NCBI GenBank assembly: GCA_004346725.1
Contig: SMDE01000016.1
Location: forward strand, 1-64,000
From: Phytobacter diazotrophicus
Lineage (GTDB): Bacteria > Pseudomonadota > Gammaproteobacteria > Enterobacterales > Enterobacteriaceae
DNA length: 64,000 nucleotides
Reading direction: 5' to 3'
Positions 1 to 8,606 of this stretch are shown piece after piece. The notes under the pieces were generated by a model. That model ran no database searches. It saw only the letters and a list, made by a program, of their open reading frames with translations, and was not told where the DNA came from. A program made the position numbers and the translations under genes. The first letter of the stretch is position 1. Each line of letters begins with the position of its first letter.

Positions 1-260
1 GGCGTGTCGGTCATCAGTGCCGCAAAGTCATTGGTGAAGACATAGGTGCCGGGGTAATCGGGGTTTTTATCGCCGGTGACGCGCGTGTTCCCCGGACACA
101 AAAAGCAGTCGGGATCGTGGGCCGGCAGGGTCTGTTTCGCCGGGGTTTCCTGAGCCCCCTGCCAGGGGCGTTTGGCGCGGTGCGGCGAAACCAGAACCCA
201 TTGATCGGTCAGCGGGTTGTAACGGCGATGCGGGTGATCGACCGGATTAAATTGCATCAT
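1..260 (-). CDS. galT: Galactose-1-phosphate uridylyltransferase, N-terminal part (runs off left edge)
   Basis: About 86 N-terminal residues of GalT, the Leloir-pathway enzyme that exchanges UDP between UDP-glucose and galactose 1-phosphate in the cytoplasm. The reading frame is nearly identical to E. coli GalT over this stretch, including the [14 protein letters not shown] start and the DPDCFLC segment whose two cysteines bind the structural zinc. Two adjacent ATG codons (258-260 and 255-257) could start it; the outer one sits well behind an AAGGTAA ribosome site and gives the family's usual length. The gene follows ganK on the same strand after 64 bases, instead of following galE as in the E. 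coli gal operon. This ties galactose processing to the galactan importer. The identity is secure; what follows galT is outside the window. Confidence 0.95.
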   Translation of the reverse strand, partial: MMQFNPVDHPHRRYNPLTDQWVLVSPHRAKRPWQGAQETPAKQTLPAHDPDCFLCPGNTRVTGDKNPDYPGTYVFTNDFAALMTDT

Positions 261-279
261 GATTTACCTTGTTTAAAAG

Positions 280-295
280 CCCCTCCGAAGAGGGG
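280..295 (-). terminator. Hairpin between ganK and galT (attenuator or RNA-stability element)
   Basis: CCCCTC-CGAA-GAGGGG forms a perfect 6-bp stem. Read on the minus strand it has a TTCG tetraloop and is followed by only four T residues (CTTTT). That suits a weak terminator or a 3'-end-stabilising stem that would lower galT expression relative to ganK. Its function is inferred. Confidence 0.5.
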
Positions 296-324
296 TAATC
301 GGCTCTGCGGTTGTTGCCGTGTGT

Positions 325-1434
325 TTATTCATGGGTTGGCAGGGCAATATCTTTGCTGACACGCAGTCCGTCATTGTCAAAAATCATGCAGTGCTGGCTG
401 TCAAACGCGAGTGTGATTTTTTGCCATGGGCGGAAGTGCACATCGCCGGGGAGGAGGATTTTAATGTTGTCGTGACCATAGCACTGGCCGAAGAGATAGG
501 TATTGTTGCCAAGTCGCTCCACCACTTCGCATTGGAACTCCAGTTGCGTGCCACGCGTGACATCCGTAGAGAGATGTTCCGGGCGGATCCCCAGCGTGAC
601 TTCCGCGCCAGGTTCAAGAGGCGACGTAGTGATTGCCAGCGTTAATGTGTGCCCCTGAGCGAGCGTTACCGTCAACTCACCCGGTTGCCACGCTTGTACT
701 GTCGAAGGCAGGAAATTCATTTTCGGCGAGCCGATAAACCCGGCGACAAAGCGGTTTTTCGGGTTGTAATAGAGCGCCATTGGCGAGCCCATCTGCTCGA
801 TATTGCCGTAATTCATCACCACGATTTTATCGGCCAGCGTCATCGCTTCTACCTGATCGTGGGTGACATACACCATGGTGGTTTTCAGCTCCTGGTGCAG
901 GCGGGCGATATGCAGACGCATCTCGACGCGCAGTTCGGCATCGAGGTTAGAGAGCGGTTCATCAAACATAAACACGCGCGGGTTGCGCACAATCGCGCGA
1001 CCAATAGCCACACGCTGGCGTTGACCGCCGGAGAGCTGTTTCGGTTTTCTGTCCAGCAGATGGCTGAGCTGTAAGGTTGTGGCGACCATCTCCACCTGAC
1101 GGCGAATTTCCTCCTTCGGGACTTTATTGACCTTCAGGCCATAACCCATGTTTTCCGCCACGGTCATATGTGGATAGAGCGCGTAAGACTGGAACACCAT
1201 CGACACGCCGCGATGGGCGGGGGCGACATCGTTCATCACCTCATCGCCAATCAGGACTTCCCCTTCGCTGACCTCTTCCAGGCCAGCAATCATGCGCAGC
1301 ATGGTCGATTTCCCGCAGCCGGAAGGGCCGACAAACACGGCAAACTCACCGTCTTCAATCGACAGATTCACATTGTTCAGCGTCACCGTGTCGCCAAAGC
1401 GCTTGGTGACATTCCTCAGTCGTATATTGGACAT
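325..1434 (-). CDS. ganK: Galactan-oligosaccharide ABC importer, ATPase subunit (MalK/UgpC type)
   Basis: Cytoplasmic ATPase of a CUT1 sugar importer, 369 aa, the usual length for MalK/UgpC/MsmX. Walker A GPSGCGKST lies near residue 37, the signature LSGGQRQRVAIG near 134, and Walker B FMFDEPLSNLD follows; the C-terminal third is the regulatory OB-fold domain of this subfamily (NIRPEHL-like segment GIRPEHL). ATG at 1432-1434 is preferred because GGGGA lies 7 bases upstream; a TTG one codon earlier is also open. It is divergent from ganEFG, which supplies the binding protein and two permeases but no ATPase, so it is the likely energiser. A full palindromic operator candidate lies about 60 bases upstream. 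The name follows the Dickeya gan locus, where GanK has this role. MalK-type ATPases can serve several importers. Confidence 0.88.
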   Translation of the reverse strand: MSNIRLRNVTKRFGDTVTLNNVNLSIEDGEFAVFVGPSGCGKSTMLRMIAGLEEVSEGEVLIGDEVMNDVAPAHRGVSMVFQSYALYPHMTVAENMGYGLKVNKVPKEEIRRQVEMVATTLQLSHLLDRKPKQLSGGQRQRVAIGRAIVRNPRVFMFDEPLSNLDAELRVEMRLHIARLHQELKTTMVYVTHDQVEAMTLADKIVVMNYGNIEQMGSPMALYYNPKNRFVAGFIGSPKMNFLPSTVQAWQPGELTVTLAQGHTLTLAITTSPLEPGAEVTLGIRPEHLSTDVTRGTQLEFQCEVVERLGNNTYLFGQCYGHDNIKILLPGDVHFRPWQKITLAFDSQHCMIFDNDGLRVSKDIALPTHE

Positions 1435-1493
1435 CAACGTTCCCCGAAATTAGTAGCCGTTATGTGCAGCGATAAGCGCGTTGTCGGATGCTT

Positions 1494-1511
1494 TTGTTTT
1501 ACGTATAACAA
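1494..1511. promoter_or_regulatory. Candidate GanR operator, full palindrome
   Basis: TTGTTTTAC|GTATAACAA is an 18-bp palindrome with a single mismatched pair and a central CG, the form typical of LacI-family operators. The same half-sites recur before ganL and ganR. It lies about 60 bases upstream of the ganK start. The assignment to GanR is inferred from recurrence. Confidence 0.6.
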
Positions 1512-1600
1512 TCAGGCGACAGGCTTGCTCAACCGCGAAAATTCATACTCAGACTATAACTTCCAGTGTTTTAGCGCCCTATATCGAATTTCCATTTCTG

Positions 1601-1617
1601 TTGTGTCTGTCACACAA
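1601..1617. promoter_or_regulatory. Inverted repeat TTGTGT-N5-ACACAA
   Basis: Perfect 6-bp arms with a 5-base spacer in the ganK/ganE intergenic region. The TGTGT...ACACA core resembles CRP half-sites, but the spacer is too short for CRP. It may bind a second regulator. Confidence 0.35.
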
Positions 1618-1649
1618 CTGACAGTTAATTCTCGTTTTGTTAGTCACTC

Positions 1650-1667
1650 AAGCGTAACGTATAACAA
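1650..1667. promoter_or_regulatory. Candidate GanR half-site before ganE
   Basis: AAGCGTAAC|GTATAACAA has a right half identical to that of the 1494-1511 palindrome and a degenerate left half. The two centres are 156 bases apart, compatible with repression by DNA looping. Inferred. Confidence 0.4.
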
Positions 1668-1787
1668 ATCGAATTGAGCGCATGAATACGTTTTAACCCC
1701 AGTGATATCAGGTGATTTTAACGTTGTCTCATCGGATGTCGCACCATGAAAACCACTAAAATGTTATACCTTGACATGAGGGTGATA

Positions 1788-3023
1788 ATGAAAAAGAGAA
1801 CACTTACCGCACTGATCCTCTCTGCACTGGCTGCCGGCCAGCTTATTAGCCTGTCGGCGCATGCGGCAACAAAGCAGCTTAACGTCTGGGAAGACATTAA
1901 AAAGTCCGTTGGTATCCAGGACGCCGTCAAAGACTTTGAGCAAAAGTACGACGTTAAAGTGAATGTTCAGGAGATGCCCTACGCGCAGCAACTGGAAAAA
2001 TTACGTCTGGATGGCCCGGCAGGCATCGGGCCGGATGTGCTGGTCATCCCCAATGATCAATTGGGTGGCGCGGTTGTGCAAGGGCTGCTGGCCCCCCTGA
2101 ATCTGGACAAAGAAAAGGTTGACGCCTTTACCCCGGCTTCCATCAACGCCTTCCGTCTGGACAACACCCTGTACGGCGTGCCGAAAGCGGTCGAAACGCT
2201 GGTGCTGATTTACAACAAAGACCTGATCGACAAACCGCTGCAAAGCCTGCCGGAGTGGCTCGACTACTCGAAGAAACAGCGTGAGCAGAACAAATACGGT
2301 CTGTTGGCCAAGTTTGACCAAATCTATTACAGCTGGGGCGCTATCGGTCCGATGGGCGGCTACCTGTTCGGGAAAAACGACAAGGGCGGCTTCAACCCGA
2401 AAGATATCGGTCTGAATAAACCCGGCGCGGTGGAAGCGGTCACCTTCCTGAAAAAATTCTACAGCGAGGGGGTCTTCCCGTCGGGGATCCTCGGTGATAA
2501 CGGGCTGAACGCCATTGATTCACTGTTTACCGAGAAAAAAGCCGCGGCGGTGATTAACGGCCCGTGGGCTTTCCAGCCGTATGAGGCCGCTGGCGTTAAC
2601 TATGGCGTGGTGCCGCTGCCAAATCTGCCGGATGGCAAACCCATGAGCTCCTTCCTGGGCGTGAAAGGCTATGTGGTCTCCACCTGGAGCAAAGATAAGC
2701 AACTGGCGCAGCAATTTCTCGAATTTATCAACCAGCCGCAGTACGTGAAAACGCGCTATATCGCTACCCGCGAGATCCCGGCGCAGAAAGCGATGATTGA
2801 CGATCCGATGATCAAAAACGACGAGAAAGCCAGTGCGGTCGCGGTGCAGGCCGCGCGTGCAACGGCCATGCCGGGCATTCCGGAAATGGGCGAAGTCTGG
2901 GGGCCGGCAAACGCGGCGCTGGAGCTGAGCCTGACCGGCAAGCAGGAGCCGCAGGCCGCCCTCGATGCCGCCACCAAACAGATCCATATGCAAGTTGAAG
3001 CCATGCAGGCCAGTAACCAGTAA
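1788..3023 (+). CDS. ganE: Periplasmic galacto-oligosaccharide-binding protein (MalE type)
   Basis: Extracellular solute-binding protein family 1, 411 aa. A 26-residue Sec signal (MKKRTLTALILSALAAG... ending SAHA) precedes a mature protein beginning ATKQLNVW. MalE-like landmarks include GIGPDVLVIPNDQ near residue 80 and NGPWAFQPY near 260. ATG at 1788 is chosen over an upstream in-frame ATG at 1746 because GAGGG sits just before it and it opens directly into the signal peptide. It heads ganE-ganF-ganG-ganA-ganB on the plus strand, so it probably captures beta-1,4-galactan oligomers made by GanA and hands them to GanFGK. Substrate is inferred from the neighbours. Confidence 0.9.
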   Translation: MKKRTLTALILSALAAGQLISLSAHAATKQLNVWEDIKKSVGIQDAVKDFEQKYDVKVNVQEMPYAQQLEKLRLDGPAGIGPDVLVIPNDQLGGAVVQGLLAPLNLDKEKVDAFTPASINAFRLDNTLYGVPKAVETLVLIYNKDLIDKPLQSLPEWLDYSKKQREQNKYGLLAKFDQIYYSWGAIGPMGGYLFGKNDKGGFNPKDIGLNKPGAVEAVTFLKKFYSEGVFPSGILGDNGLNAIDSLFTEKKAAAVINGPWAFQPYEAAGVNYGVVPLPNLPDGKPMSSFLGVKGYVVSTWSKDKQLAQQFLEFINQPQYVKTRYIATREIPAQKAMIDDPMIKNDEKASAVAVQAARATAMPGIPEMGEVWGPANAALELSLTGKQEPQAALDAATKQIHMQVEAMQASNQ

Positions 3024-3079
3024 CCGCTTGTTGTAGCAGAACGGGAGGGCAACCTCCCGTTGTCGAAAAGGAGTCGTAC

Positions 3080-4387
3080 GTGATTATCAGTCCCAGCGAG
3101 AATTTTGCCAAAACGCAAGGTGCAGGCCGTCATGCATGGTGCGGGCTGCTGCTGGCCATCGTGCCGGGCTTTGGTCAGTTCTATCACCGTCAGTGGCTAA
3201 AAGGCCTTATCTTCCTTGTACTGTTGAGCAGTTTTATCGGCATTTTCTATGATTTTCTGCGCGAAGGACTCTGGGGGTTATATACCCTTGGCGAAGAGGT
3301 GCCGCGTGATAACTCCATCTTTTTACTGGCGGAAGGGATCATCAGCCTGTTGATCATCGCCTTTGGCGTGATGGTCTGGTATCTGTCGCTGCGCGATGCA
3401 TGGATTAACGGTAAAAAGCGTAATGAAGGTAAGCCGCTTAACAGCGTGCGCAAGCAGTATCAAATGCTGCTCAGCGATGGGTTTCCCTACCTGATGATCA
3501 CCCCCGGCTTTATTCTGCTGGTGTTTGTGGTGATTTTCCCGATCCTGTTCGGCTTCTCCATTGCCTTTACCAATTACAACCTCTACCACACGCCGCCCGC
3601 CAAACTGGTGGACTGGGTGGGATTAAAGAATTTCGTCAATATCTTTACCCTCTCGATCTGGCGCTCGACGTTTCTTGATGTGCTGCAGTGGACGGTGGTC
3701 TGGACGCTGCTGGCAACCACTCTGCAATGCACCGTTGGCGTACTGCTGGCGATTCTGGTCAATCAGAAAGATCTGCGGTTTAAGCCCCTGGTACGCACCA
3801 TTTTTATTCTGCCGTGGGCGGTGCCGGGCTTCGTCACCATTCTGGTCTTTGCCGGGATGTTTAACGACTCCTTTGGCGTGATTAACAACGCTATTCTGGC
3901 TTTCTTTGGTATTGCGCCGAAAGCGTGGCTTACCGATCCCTTCTGGACGAAAACAGCGCTGATCATGATGCAAACCTGGCTCGGTTTTCCGTTTGTCTTT
4001 GCCATGACCACCGGGGTATTGCAGGCCATTCCTGACGATCTGTACGAGGCGGCGAAGATGGACGGTGCCAGCACCTGGACCCGGTTACGCACGATTACGC
4101 TGCCGCTGGTGCTCTATTCGATCGCGCCAATCATCATCACCCAGTACACCTTTAACTTTAATAATTTCAACATTATCTACCTGTTTAACAACGGCGGCCC
4201 GGCGGTGGCAGGGGCGAACGCCGGGGGCACCGATATCCTGGTGTCGTGGATCTACAAGCTGACGATGTCCTCATCGCAGTATGCGATTGCCGCGACCATC
4301 ACCATTTTGCTGTCGATTTTTGTTGTCGGCCTGGCGTTGTGGCAGTTCCGTGCCACCAAATCCTTTAAAAACGACGACATGGCATAA
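3080..4387 (+). CDS. ganF: Galacto-oligosaccharide ABC permease (MalF type)
   Basis: Inner-membrane permease of 435 aa. It has a long N-terminal extension with several membrane segments before the core, as in MalF, and the cytoplasmic EAA loop (YEAAKMDGA-STWTRLRTITLPL) near residue 320 that docks on the ATPase. Translation starts at GTG 3080, six bases after AAAGGAG; no ATG gives as good a fit. It follows ganE by 56 bases and precedes ganG by 10, so the three are one operon. It should pair with GanG to form the channel for galactan oligomers. Family certain; substrate inferred from context. Confidence 0.9.
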   Translation: MIISPSENFAKTQGAGRHAWCGLLLAIVPGFGQFYHRQWLKGLIFLVLLSSFIGIFYDFLREGLWGLYTLGEEVPRDNSIFLLAEGIISLLIIAFGVMVWYLSLRDAWINGKKRNEGKPLNSVRKQYQMLLSDGFPYLMITPGFILLVFVVIFPILFGFSIAFTNYNLYHTPPAKLVDWVGLKNFVNIFTLSIWRSTFLDVLQWTVVWTLLATTLQCTVGVLLAILVNQKDLRFKPLVRTIFILPWAVPGFVTILVFAGMFNDSFGVINNAILAFFGIAPKAWLTDPFWTKTALIMMQTWLGFPFVFAMTTGVLQAIPDDLYEAAKMDGASTWTRLRTITLPLVLYSIAPIIITQYTFNFNNFNIIYLFNNGGPAVAGANAGGTDILVSWIYKLTMSSSQYAIAATITILLSIFVVGLALWQFRATKSFKNDDMA

Positions 4388-4397
4388 GGGAAGAAAA

Positions 4398-5249
4398 ATG
4401 GCTAAATCACAAAGTATCCGCCGCGAAAAGTGGATCCGCCTGTCGCTCTCCTGGCTGGTTATCGTGCTGGTATCGCTTGTCATTATCTATCCGCTGGTGT
4501 GGACGGTCGGTGCCTCGCTGAACGCCGGTAACAGCCTGCTCAGCACATCGATAATCCCGGAGAACCTCTCGTTCCAGCACTATGCCGATCTGTTTAACGG
4601 CCAGGTGAACTACCTGACCTGGTACTGGAATTCAATGAAGATCAGCCTGCTGACCATGATATTGACCTTAATCAGCGTCAGCTTTACCGCGTACGCCTTT
4701 TCGCGCTTCCGTTTTAAAGGGCGCCAGAATGGCCTGATGCTGTTTTTGCTGTTGCAGATGATCCCGCAGTTCTCTGCGCTCATCGCCATCTTCGTGCTGT
4801 CGCAACTGCTGGGGCTGATTAACAGTCATATGGCGTTGGTGCTGATCTACGTTGCCGGGATGATCCCGATGAATACTTATCTGATGAAGGGGTATCTCGA
4901 TGCCATTCCGCGCGATCTGGATGAATCGGCCCGCATGGACGGTGCCAGCAACTTCCGCATCTTTATCGAGATAATCATGCCGCTGTCAAAGCCGATTGTG
5001 GCGGTCGTGGCGCTGTTCTCCTTCACCGGGCCGCTGGGGGATTTCATTCTCTCCAGCACCATTTTACGCACCCCGGACAAATACACGCTGCCGATTGGTC
5101 TGTACAACCTGGTGGCACAAAAAATGGGTGCCAGTTACACCACCTACGCGGCGGGCGCGGTGTTGATCGCCGTGCCGGTGGCCATTCTCTACCTTGCCTT
5201 ACAAAAATACTTCGTCTCCGGCCTGACCTCCGGCAGCACTAAAGGATAA
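4398..5249 (+). CDS. ganG: Galacto-oligosaccharide ABC permease (MalG type)
   Basis: Second permease subunit, 283 aa, with six expected membrane helices and the EAA loop DLDESARMDGASNFRIF near residue 170. ATG 4398 (MAKSQSIRREKW) is preferred over an upstream ATG at 4281 because it lies ten bases after the ganF stop behind GGGAAG, and because the upstream frame lies inside ganF and lacks homology. It completes the GanEFGK importer with the divergent ganK. The four-base gap to ganA implies translational coupling between import and the periplasmic hydrolase. Length matches MalG-family permeases of gan loci. Confidence 0.9.
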   Translation: MAKSQSIRREKWIRLSLSWLVIVLVSLVIIYPLVWTVGASLNAGNSLLSTSIIPENLSFQHYADLFNGQVNYLTWYWNSMKISLLTMILTLISVSFTAYAFSRFRFKGRQNGLMLFLLLQMIPQFSALIAIFVLSQLLGLINSHMALVLIYVAGMIPMNTYLMKGYLDAIPRDLDESARMDGASNFRIFIEIIMPLSKPIVAVVALFSFTGPLGDFILSSTILRTPDKYTLPIGLYNLVAQKMGASYTTYAAGAVLIAVPVAILYLALQKYFVSGLTSGSTKG

Positions 5250-5253
5250 CCAC

Positions 5254-6453
5254 ATGAAAAGATTTACACCCGCTCTGCTTGCTGTTTGTCTCTGTAGTTT
5301 GTCCGCCAGTTCGTTTGCCGCCGACGCGTTAAAGACGCGCCCGTTCAGCGGCATGCCAGCCGACTTTATTAAAGGGGCGGATATCTCAACGCTGCTGGAT
5401 GCCGAAAAGCACGGGGCGAAGTTTTATAACGACAAGAATCAGCCGCAGGATGCGCTCGCTATCCTGAAAGCCAATGGCGTGAACTATGTGCGCCTGCGTT
5501 TATGGGTCGATCCGAAGGACGCTAAAGGCCAGGCATACGGCGGGGGCGATAACGATTTGGCGACCACGCTCGCGCTGGCAAAACGCGCGAAAGCGCAGGG
5601 CATGAAGTTGCTGCTCGATTTCCACTACAGTGATTTCTGGACCGATCCGGGCAAACAATTCAAACCAAAAGCCTGGGAAAAAATGGATTATCCGCAGCTA
5701 AAAACCGCGATCCATGACTATACCCGTGACACCATTGCCCGCTTTAAACAGGAGGGCGTACTGCCGGATATGGTGCAAATCGGCAATGAAATTAACTCCG
5801 GTATCCTCTGGCCGGAAGGCAAAAGCTGGGGGCAGGGCGGCGGTGAGTTTGACCGGCTGGCGGGGCTGCTCAATTCCGCCATTGACGGGCTCAAGGAGAA
5901 TCTGAAAAACGGCGAACAGGTGAAGATTATGCTGCACCTGGCCGAAGGCACCAAAAACGATACCTTCCGCTGGTGGTTTGATGAAATCACGAAACGCAAT
6001 GTGCCGTTCGATGTGATTGGCCTGTCGATGTACACCTACTGGAACGGGCCGATCAGCGCGTTGCAGGCCAATATGGACGACATCAGCAAACGCTACAACA
6101 AAGATGTGATTGTGGTGGAAGCGGCTTACGCCTATACGCTGGCCAACTGCGATAACGCCGAAAATAGCTTCCAGGAAAAAGAAGAGAAAGCGGGCGGCTA
6201 CCCCGGCACCGTGCAGGGGCAGTATGACTATATCCACGATTTAATGCAGTCGGTTATCAATGTTCAGGGCCATCGCGGCAAGGGTATTTTTTATTGGGAG
6301 CCGACCTGGATTGCGGTCCCCGGAAATACCTGGGCAACGCAGGCGGGAATGAACTATATCAACGACAAATGGAAAGAAGGGAATGCGCGGGAAAACCAGG
6401 CATTGTTTGATTGTCAGGGAAAAGTGCTGCCTTCGGTAAAAGTATTTAATTAA
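5254..6453 (+). CDS. ganA: Arabinogalactan endo-beta-1,4-galactanase, GH53
   Basis: Secreted glycoside hydrolase of family 53, 399 aa, that cuts beta-1,4-galactan, the side chain of rhamnogalacturonan I, into oligomers. A signal peptide (MKRFTPALLAVCLCSLSASSF ending in AA) sends it to the periplasm. The family's catalytic acid lies in QIGNEINSG near residue 178 and the nucleophile in VIVVEAAYAYT near 288. In the Dickeya gan locus GanA is periplasmic and releases trimers to hexamers. It follows ganG by four bases, so it is made together with the importer. Length is normal and both catalytic glutamates are present, so it should be active. Confidence 0.93.
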   Translation: MKRFTPALLAVCLCSLSASSFAADALKTRPFSGMPADFIKGADISTLLDAEKHGAKFYNDKNQPQDALAILKANGVNYVRLRLWVDPKDAKGQAYGGGDNDLATTLALAKRAKAQGMKLLLDFHYSDFWTDPGKQFKPKAWEKMDYPQLKTAIHDYTRDTIARFKQEGVLPDMVQIGNEINSGILWPEGKSWGQGGGEFDRLAGLLNSAIDGLKENLKNGEQVKIMLHLAEGTKNDTFRWWFDEITKRNVPFDVIGLSMYTYWNGPISALQANMDDISKRYNKDVIVVEAAYAYTLANCDNAENSFQEKEEKAGGYPGTVQGQYDYIHDLMQSVINVQGHRGKGIFYWEPTWIAVPGNTWATQAGMNYINDKWKEGNARENQALFDCQGKVLPSVKVFN

Positions 6454-6484
6454 CGCTGGTGTTGTAAATTTCAGGATCTTTAAT

Positions 6485-8542
6485 ATGAATAAATTTGCGC
6501 CTTTAAGCCCGAAGGTTGTCTCGCTATTGCATGGCGCGGACTATAACCCGGAGCAATGGGAGAATTACCCCGGTATTATCGATGACGATATAGCTATGAT
6601 GAAACAAGCAAAATGCAATGTCATGTCGGTCGGGATATTTAGCTGGTCAAAACTGGAACCTCGGGAAGGGGAATTTAATTTCGGCTGGCTGGATTCGGTT
6701 ATTGAGAAGTTATATGCGGCGGGAATTCATATTTTCCTCGCCACACCGAGCGGTGCCCGGCCTGCCTGGATGTCGCAGAAATACTCGGAAGTGCTGCGTG
6801 TCGGGCGCGATCGCGTCCCGGCACTGCACGGCGGGCGGCATAATCACTGCATGACTTCGCCGGTCTACCGGGAAAAAACGCTGAAAATCAATACGCTGCT
6901 AGCAGAGCGCTATGCGCAGCATCCGGCGGTACTCGGCTGGCATATTTCCAACGAATACGGCGGTGAATGTCACTGCGATTTATGCCAGCAAAAGTTCCGT
7001 GACTGGCTGAAAGCCCGTTACCAGACGCTGGAAAACCTTAACCACGCCTGGTGGAGCGATTTCTGGAGCCACACCTATTCGGACTGGTCGCAAATTCAGT
7101 CGCCGTCGCCGCAGGGCGAAGTGTCGATCCATGGGCTGAATCTGGACTGGCGACGTTTTAACACCGCGCAGGTCACTGATTTCTGCCGCCATGAAATTGC
7201 CCCGTTGAAAGCGGCGAATGCGCAACTTCCGGTGACCACCAACTTTATGGAGTATTTCTACGATTACGACTACTGGCAGCTTGCGCCAGCGATCGATTTT
7301 ATCTCCTGGGACAGCTACCCCATGTGGCACCGGGACAAAGATGAGACGCAGCTCGCCTGCTACACCGCGATGTACCACGACATGATGCGCTCGCTAAAAG
7401 GGGGCAAACCGTTTGTGTTGATGGAGTCAACGCCGAGCGTCACCAACTGGCAGCCAACCAGCAAAGTGAAAAAGCCGGGGATGCATATCTTGTCCTCGTT
7501 GCAGGCGGTGGCCCACGGCGCGGATTCGGTGCAGTACTTCCAGTGGCGTAAAAGCCGCGGTTCGGTAGAGAAGTTCCACGGTGCGATTATCGATCATGTT
7601 GGTCATCTTGATACCCGTGTCGGGCGTGAAGTGTGCGCGCTGGGCGACATGCTTGAAAAACTCACCCCGGTGATGGGATGTCGCACCGATGCGCGTGTGG
7701 CGGTCATCTTTGACCAGCAAAACCGCTGGGCGCTGGACGATGCTGAGGGGCCGCGCAATAAAGGCATGGAGTATGAAAAAACAGTAAATGAACACTACCG
7801 CCCGTTCTGGGAAAAAGGCATTGCGGTAGATGTCATTAACGCCGATGCGGATCTCAGCCGTTATCAACTGGTGATCGCGCCCATGCTTTACATGGTTCGT
7901 GAGGGATTTGCCCCGCGCGCCGAAGCATTTGTCGCGGCGGGCGGGCATCTGGTTACCTCTTACTGGACCGGCGTGGTGAACGAGAGCGACCTCTGTTATC
8001 TCGGTGGTTTCCCAGGCCCGCTGCGCAAATTGATTGGCGTCTGGGCCGAGGAGATCGACTGCCTGGACGACAATGAGCGCAATCTGGTGCAGGGGCTGGC
8101 AGGGAACGATGCCGGATTACAGGGGCCGTATCAGGTGCGCCATCTGTGTGAACTGATTCATGCCGAGAGCGCCAAACCGCTGGCTACTTATCGGGATGAC
8201 TTCTATGCCGGCCGCCCGGCGGTGACGGTCAATCAATTTGGCAAGGGTAAAGCATGGCACGTTGCTTCACGCAACGACCTGGCGTTCCAGCGCGATTTCT
8301 TTGCCAGCCTTATTGATGAACTGGCCTTGCCGCGTGCCGTTGAGCAGGATTTCCCGCCAGGGGTGGTGGCAACAGCGCGTACCGACGGGGAAACCACGTT
8401 TGTTTTTATTCAGAACTTTAGCGCCCAGCAGCAGACGATCACCCTGCCACAGGGCTATCAGGATTGTCTGTCCGCCGCGTCCGTCAGTGGTTCGCTGGTG
8501 CTGACGCCGTGGGATTGCCGTGTTGTTCGCCGTCAGGCGTAA
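6485..8542 (+). CDS. ganB: Beta-galactosidase / exo-galactanase, GH42
   Basis: Cytoplasmic GH42 enzyme, 685 aa, with no signal peptide, that removes galactose from imported galacto-oligosaccharides. The catalytic acid is in HISNEYGGECHC near residue 157 and the nucleophile in VLMESTPS near 317. The cysteine cluster of the family is visible as HNHCMT followed by CHCDLC, which binds a structural zinc. The C-terminal domains match GH42 architecture (trimerisation domain then beta-domain). It is the last gene of the ganEFGAB run and is followed by a strong terminator. In Dickeya GanB is the cytoplasmic exogalactanase. Galactose released here would pass to galactokinase and GalT. Confidence 0.93.
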   Translation: MNKFAPLSPKVVSLLHGADYNPEQWENYPGIIDDDIAMMKQAKCNVMSVGIFSWSKLEPREGEFNFGWLDSVIEKLYAAGIHIFLATPSGARPAWMSQKYSEVLRVGRDRVPALHGGRHNHCMTSPVYREKTLKINTLLAERYAQHPAVLGWHISNEYGGECHCDLCQQKFRDWLKARYQTLENLNHAWWSDFWSHTYSDWSQIQSPSPQGEVSIHGLNLDWRRFNTAQVTDFCRHEIAPLKAANAQLPVTTNFMEYFYDYDYWQLAPAIDFISWDSYPMWHRDKDETQLACYTAMYHDMMRSLKGGKPFVLMESTPSVTNWQPTSKVKKPGMHILSSLQAVAHGADSVQYFQWRKSRGSVEKFHGAIIDHVGHLDTRVGREVCALGDMLEKLTPVMGCRTDARVAVIFDQQNRWALDDAEGPRNKGMEYEKTVNEHYRPFWEKGIAVDVINADADLSRYQLVIAPMLYMVREGFAPRAEAFVAAGGHLVTSYWTGVVNESDLCYLGGFPGPLRKLIGVWAEEIDCLDDNERNLVQGLAGNDAGLQGPYQVRHLCELIHAESAKPLATYRDDFYAGRPAVTVNQFGKGKAWHVASRNDLAFQRDFFASLIDELALPRAVEQDFPPGVVATARTDGETTFVFIQNFSAQQQTITLPQGYQDCLSAASVSGSLVLTPWDCRVVRRQA

Positions 8543-8556
8543 TGTCTGACTTATAC

Positions 8557-8584
8557 GCCTGCCCATTCGGGCAGGCTTTTTTTT
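8557..8584 (+). terminator. Rho-independent terminator after ganB
   Basis: GCCTGCCC-ATTC-GGGCAGGC forms a perfect 8-bp stem followed by eight T residues. It separates ganEFGAB from the downstream EIIB gene, which therefore needs read-through or its own promoter. Confidence 0.92.
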
Positions 8585-8606
8585 ATCTGTTGAAAATCAG
8601 GAGTCG

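Larger units (their letters stand above)
1435..1787. promoter_or_regulatory. Divergent ganK / ganE control region
   Basis: This 353-base non-coding stretch separates the two gan operons. It holds an 18-bp near-palindrome at 1494-1511, a matching half-site ending at 1667, and a separate inverted repeat TTGTGT-N5-ACACAA at 1601-1617. I could not assign convincing -10/-35 boxes or a canonical CRP site. The ganE ribosome site GAGGGTGATA is at its right end. Confidence 0.7.

Noticed and set aside
1601-1617. CRP site in the ganK/ganE region
   Set aside because: The TGTG...CACA cores are too close together; CRP needs a 6-base spacer between TGTGA and TCACA.
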